Positions 5,772 to 5,816 of a stretch of 5,816 nucleotides of DNA are shown here, piece by piece; position 1 is the stretch's first letter, and every line of letters starts with the position of its first letter. The notes beneath the pieces were generated by a model that was not told the DNA's origin, did not search any database, and saw nothing but the letters and a program-made list of their open reading frames with translations. Source of the stretch: Ruminococcus sp. UBA4275 (GTDB taxonomy: Bacteria; Bacillota; Clostridia; Oscillospirales; Ruminococcaceae); NCBI GenBank assembly GCA_002395085.1, contig DGVV01000159.1:1-5816 (forward strand), in the 5' to 3' direction. The translations under genes were made by a program, and so were the position numbers.

Positions 5772-5816
5772 CTTGTCGATAAAGGTATCGCTGCGCGATG
5801 ATTATAATGGGGCGCT
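5768..5816. repeat. Right copy of a 49-bp terminal inverted repeat
   Basis: This is the reverse complement of positions 1-49 with three mismatches; the outer 36 bases (5781-5816) are identical. It lies upstream of the mannanase gene, and its inner edge contributes part of the predicted -35 box. It carries the same ATTATAAT palindrome and small GC hairpin as the left copy. What lies beyond the window edge cannot be seen. Confidence 0.9.

Noticed and set aside
5774..5806. Outward promoter in the right repeat (TTGTCG and TATAAT)
   Set aside because: The spacing is 24 bp, too long for sigma-A, and no extended -10 TG is correctly placed.
1..5816. Composite transposon or mobile element bounded by the terminal repeats
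   Set aside because: There is no transposase or integrase inside, the cargo is essential housekeeping genes, and target duplications cannot be seen. The repeats are reported without this interpretation.

Overview
This window reads as chromosomal DNA from a Gram-positive gut or rumen bacterium of the Clostridia, most likely a fibre-degrading Ruminococcus or close relative (Oscillospiraceae). Three things point there. L27 carries the Firmicutes-type N-terminal propeptide and sits next to its processing protease Prp. The order rplU-prp-rpmA-obg is the Firmicutes arrangement. The neighbouring gene encodes a secreted CBM35-GH26 mannanase ending in a type I dockerin, the signature of cellulosome-forming ruminococci. 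The species assignment is inference. Codon third positions are G/C-rich, while the intergenic DNA is visibly AT-richer.

All seven genes lie on the minus strand, so transcription runs from high to low coordinates. At the right end (about 5704-5816) is the mannanase promoter region, with a 7-7-7 dyad inside the promoter spacer. Then come the 615-residue mannanase (5703-3856) and a 203-bp gap. The gap holds a strong stem-loop, a consensus sigma-A promoter (TTGACA-17-TATAAT) and a structured leader that looks like the ribosomal protein L21 leader. Next is a tight six-gene operon: rplU, prp, rpmA, a terminator-like attenuator hairpin, obg, mrnC and yebC. The last 141 bp hold no gene, only a stem-loop and the left repeat.

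The operon is a large-subunit and translation module. L21 and L27 are 50S proteins, Prp matures L27, Obg is a 50S assembly GTPase, Mini-III trims 23S rRNA precursors, and YebC belongs to a family linked to relief of ribosome stalling. The L21 leader probably provides feedback on the whole unit, and the rpmA-obg hairpin probably lowers output of the downstream enzymes relative to the two stoichiometric ribosomal proteins. The mannanase is functionally unrelated and appears to have its own promoter.

The oddest structural feature is a 49-bp inverted repeat (46/49 identical, first 36 perfect) forming the two exact ends of the window. It is either a dispersed genomic repeat at which an assembly stopped, or a real pair of inverted sites flanking the segment. 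I see no clearly new defence, mobile or signalling system here; the coding content belongs to known families.
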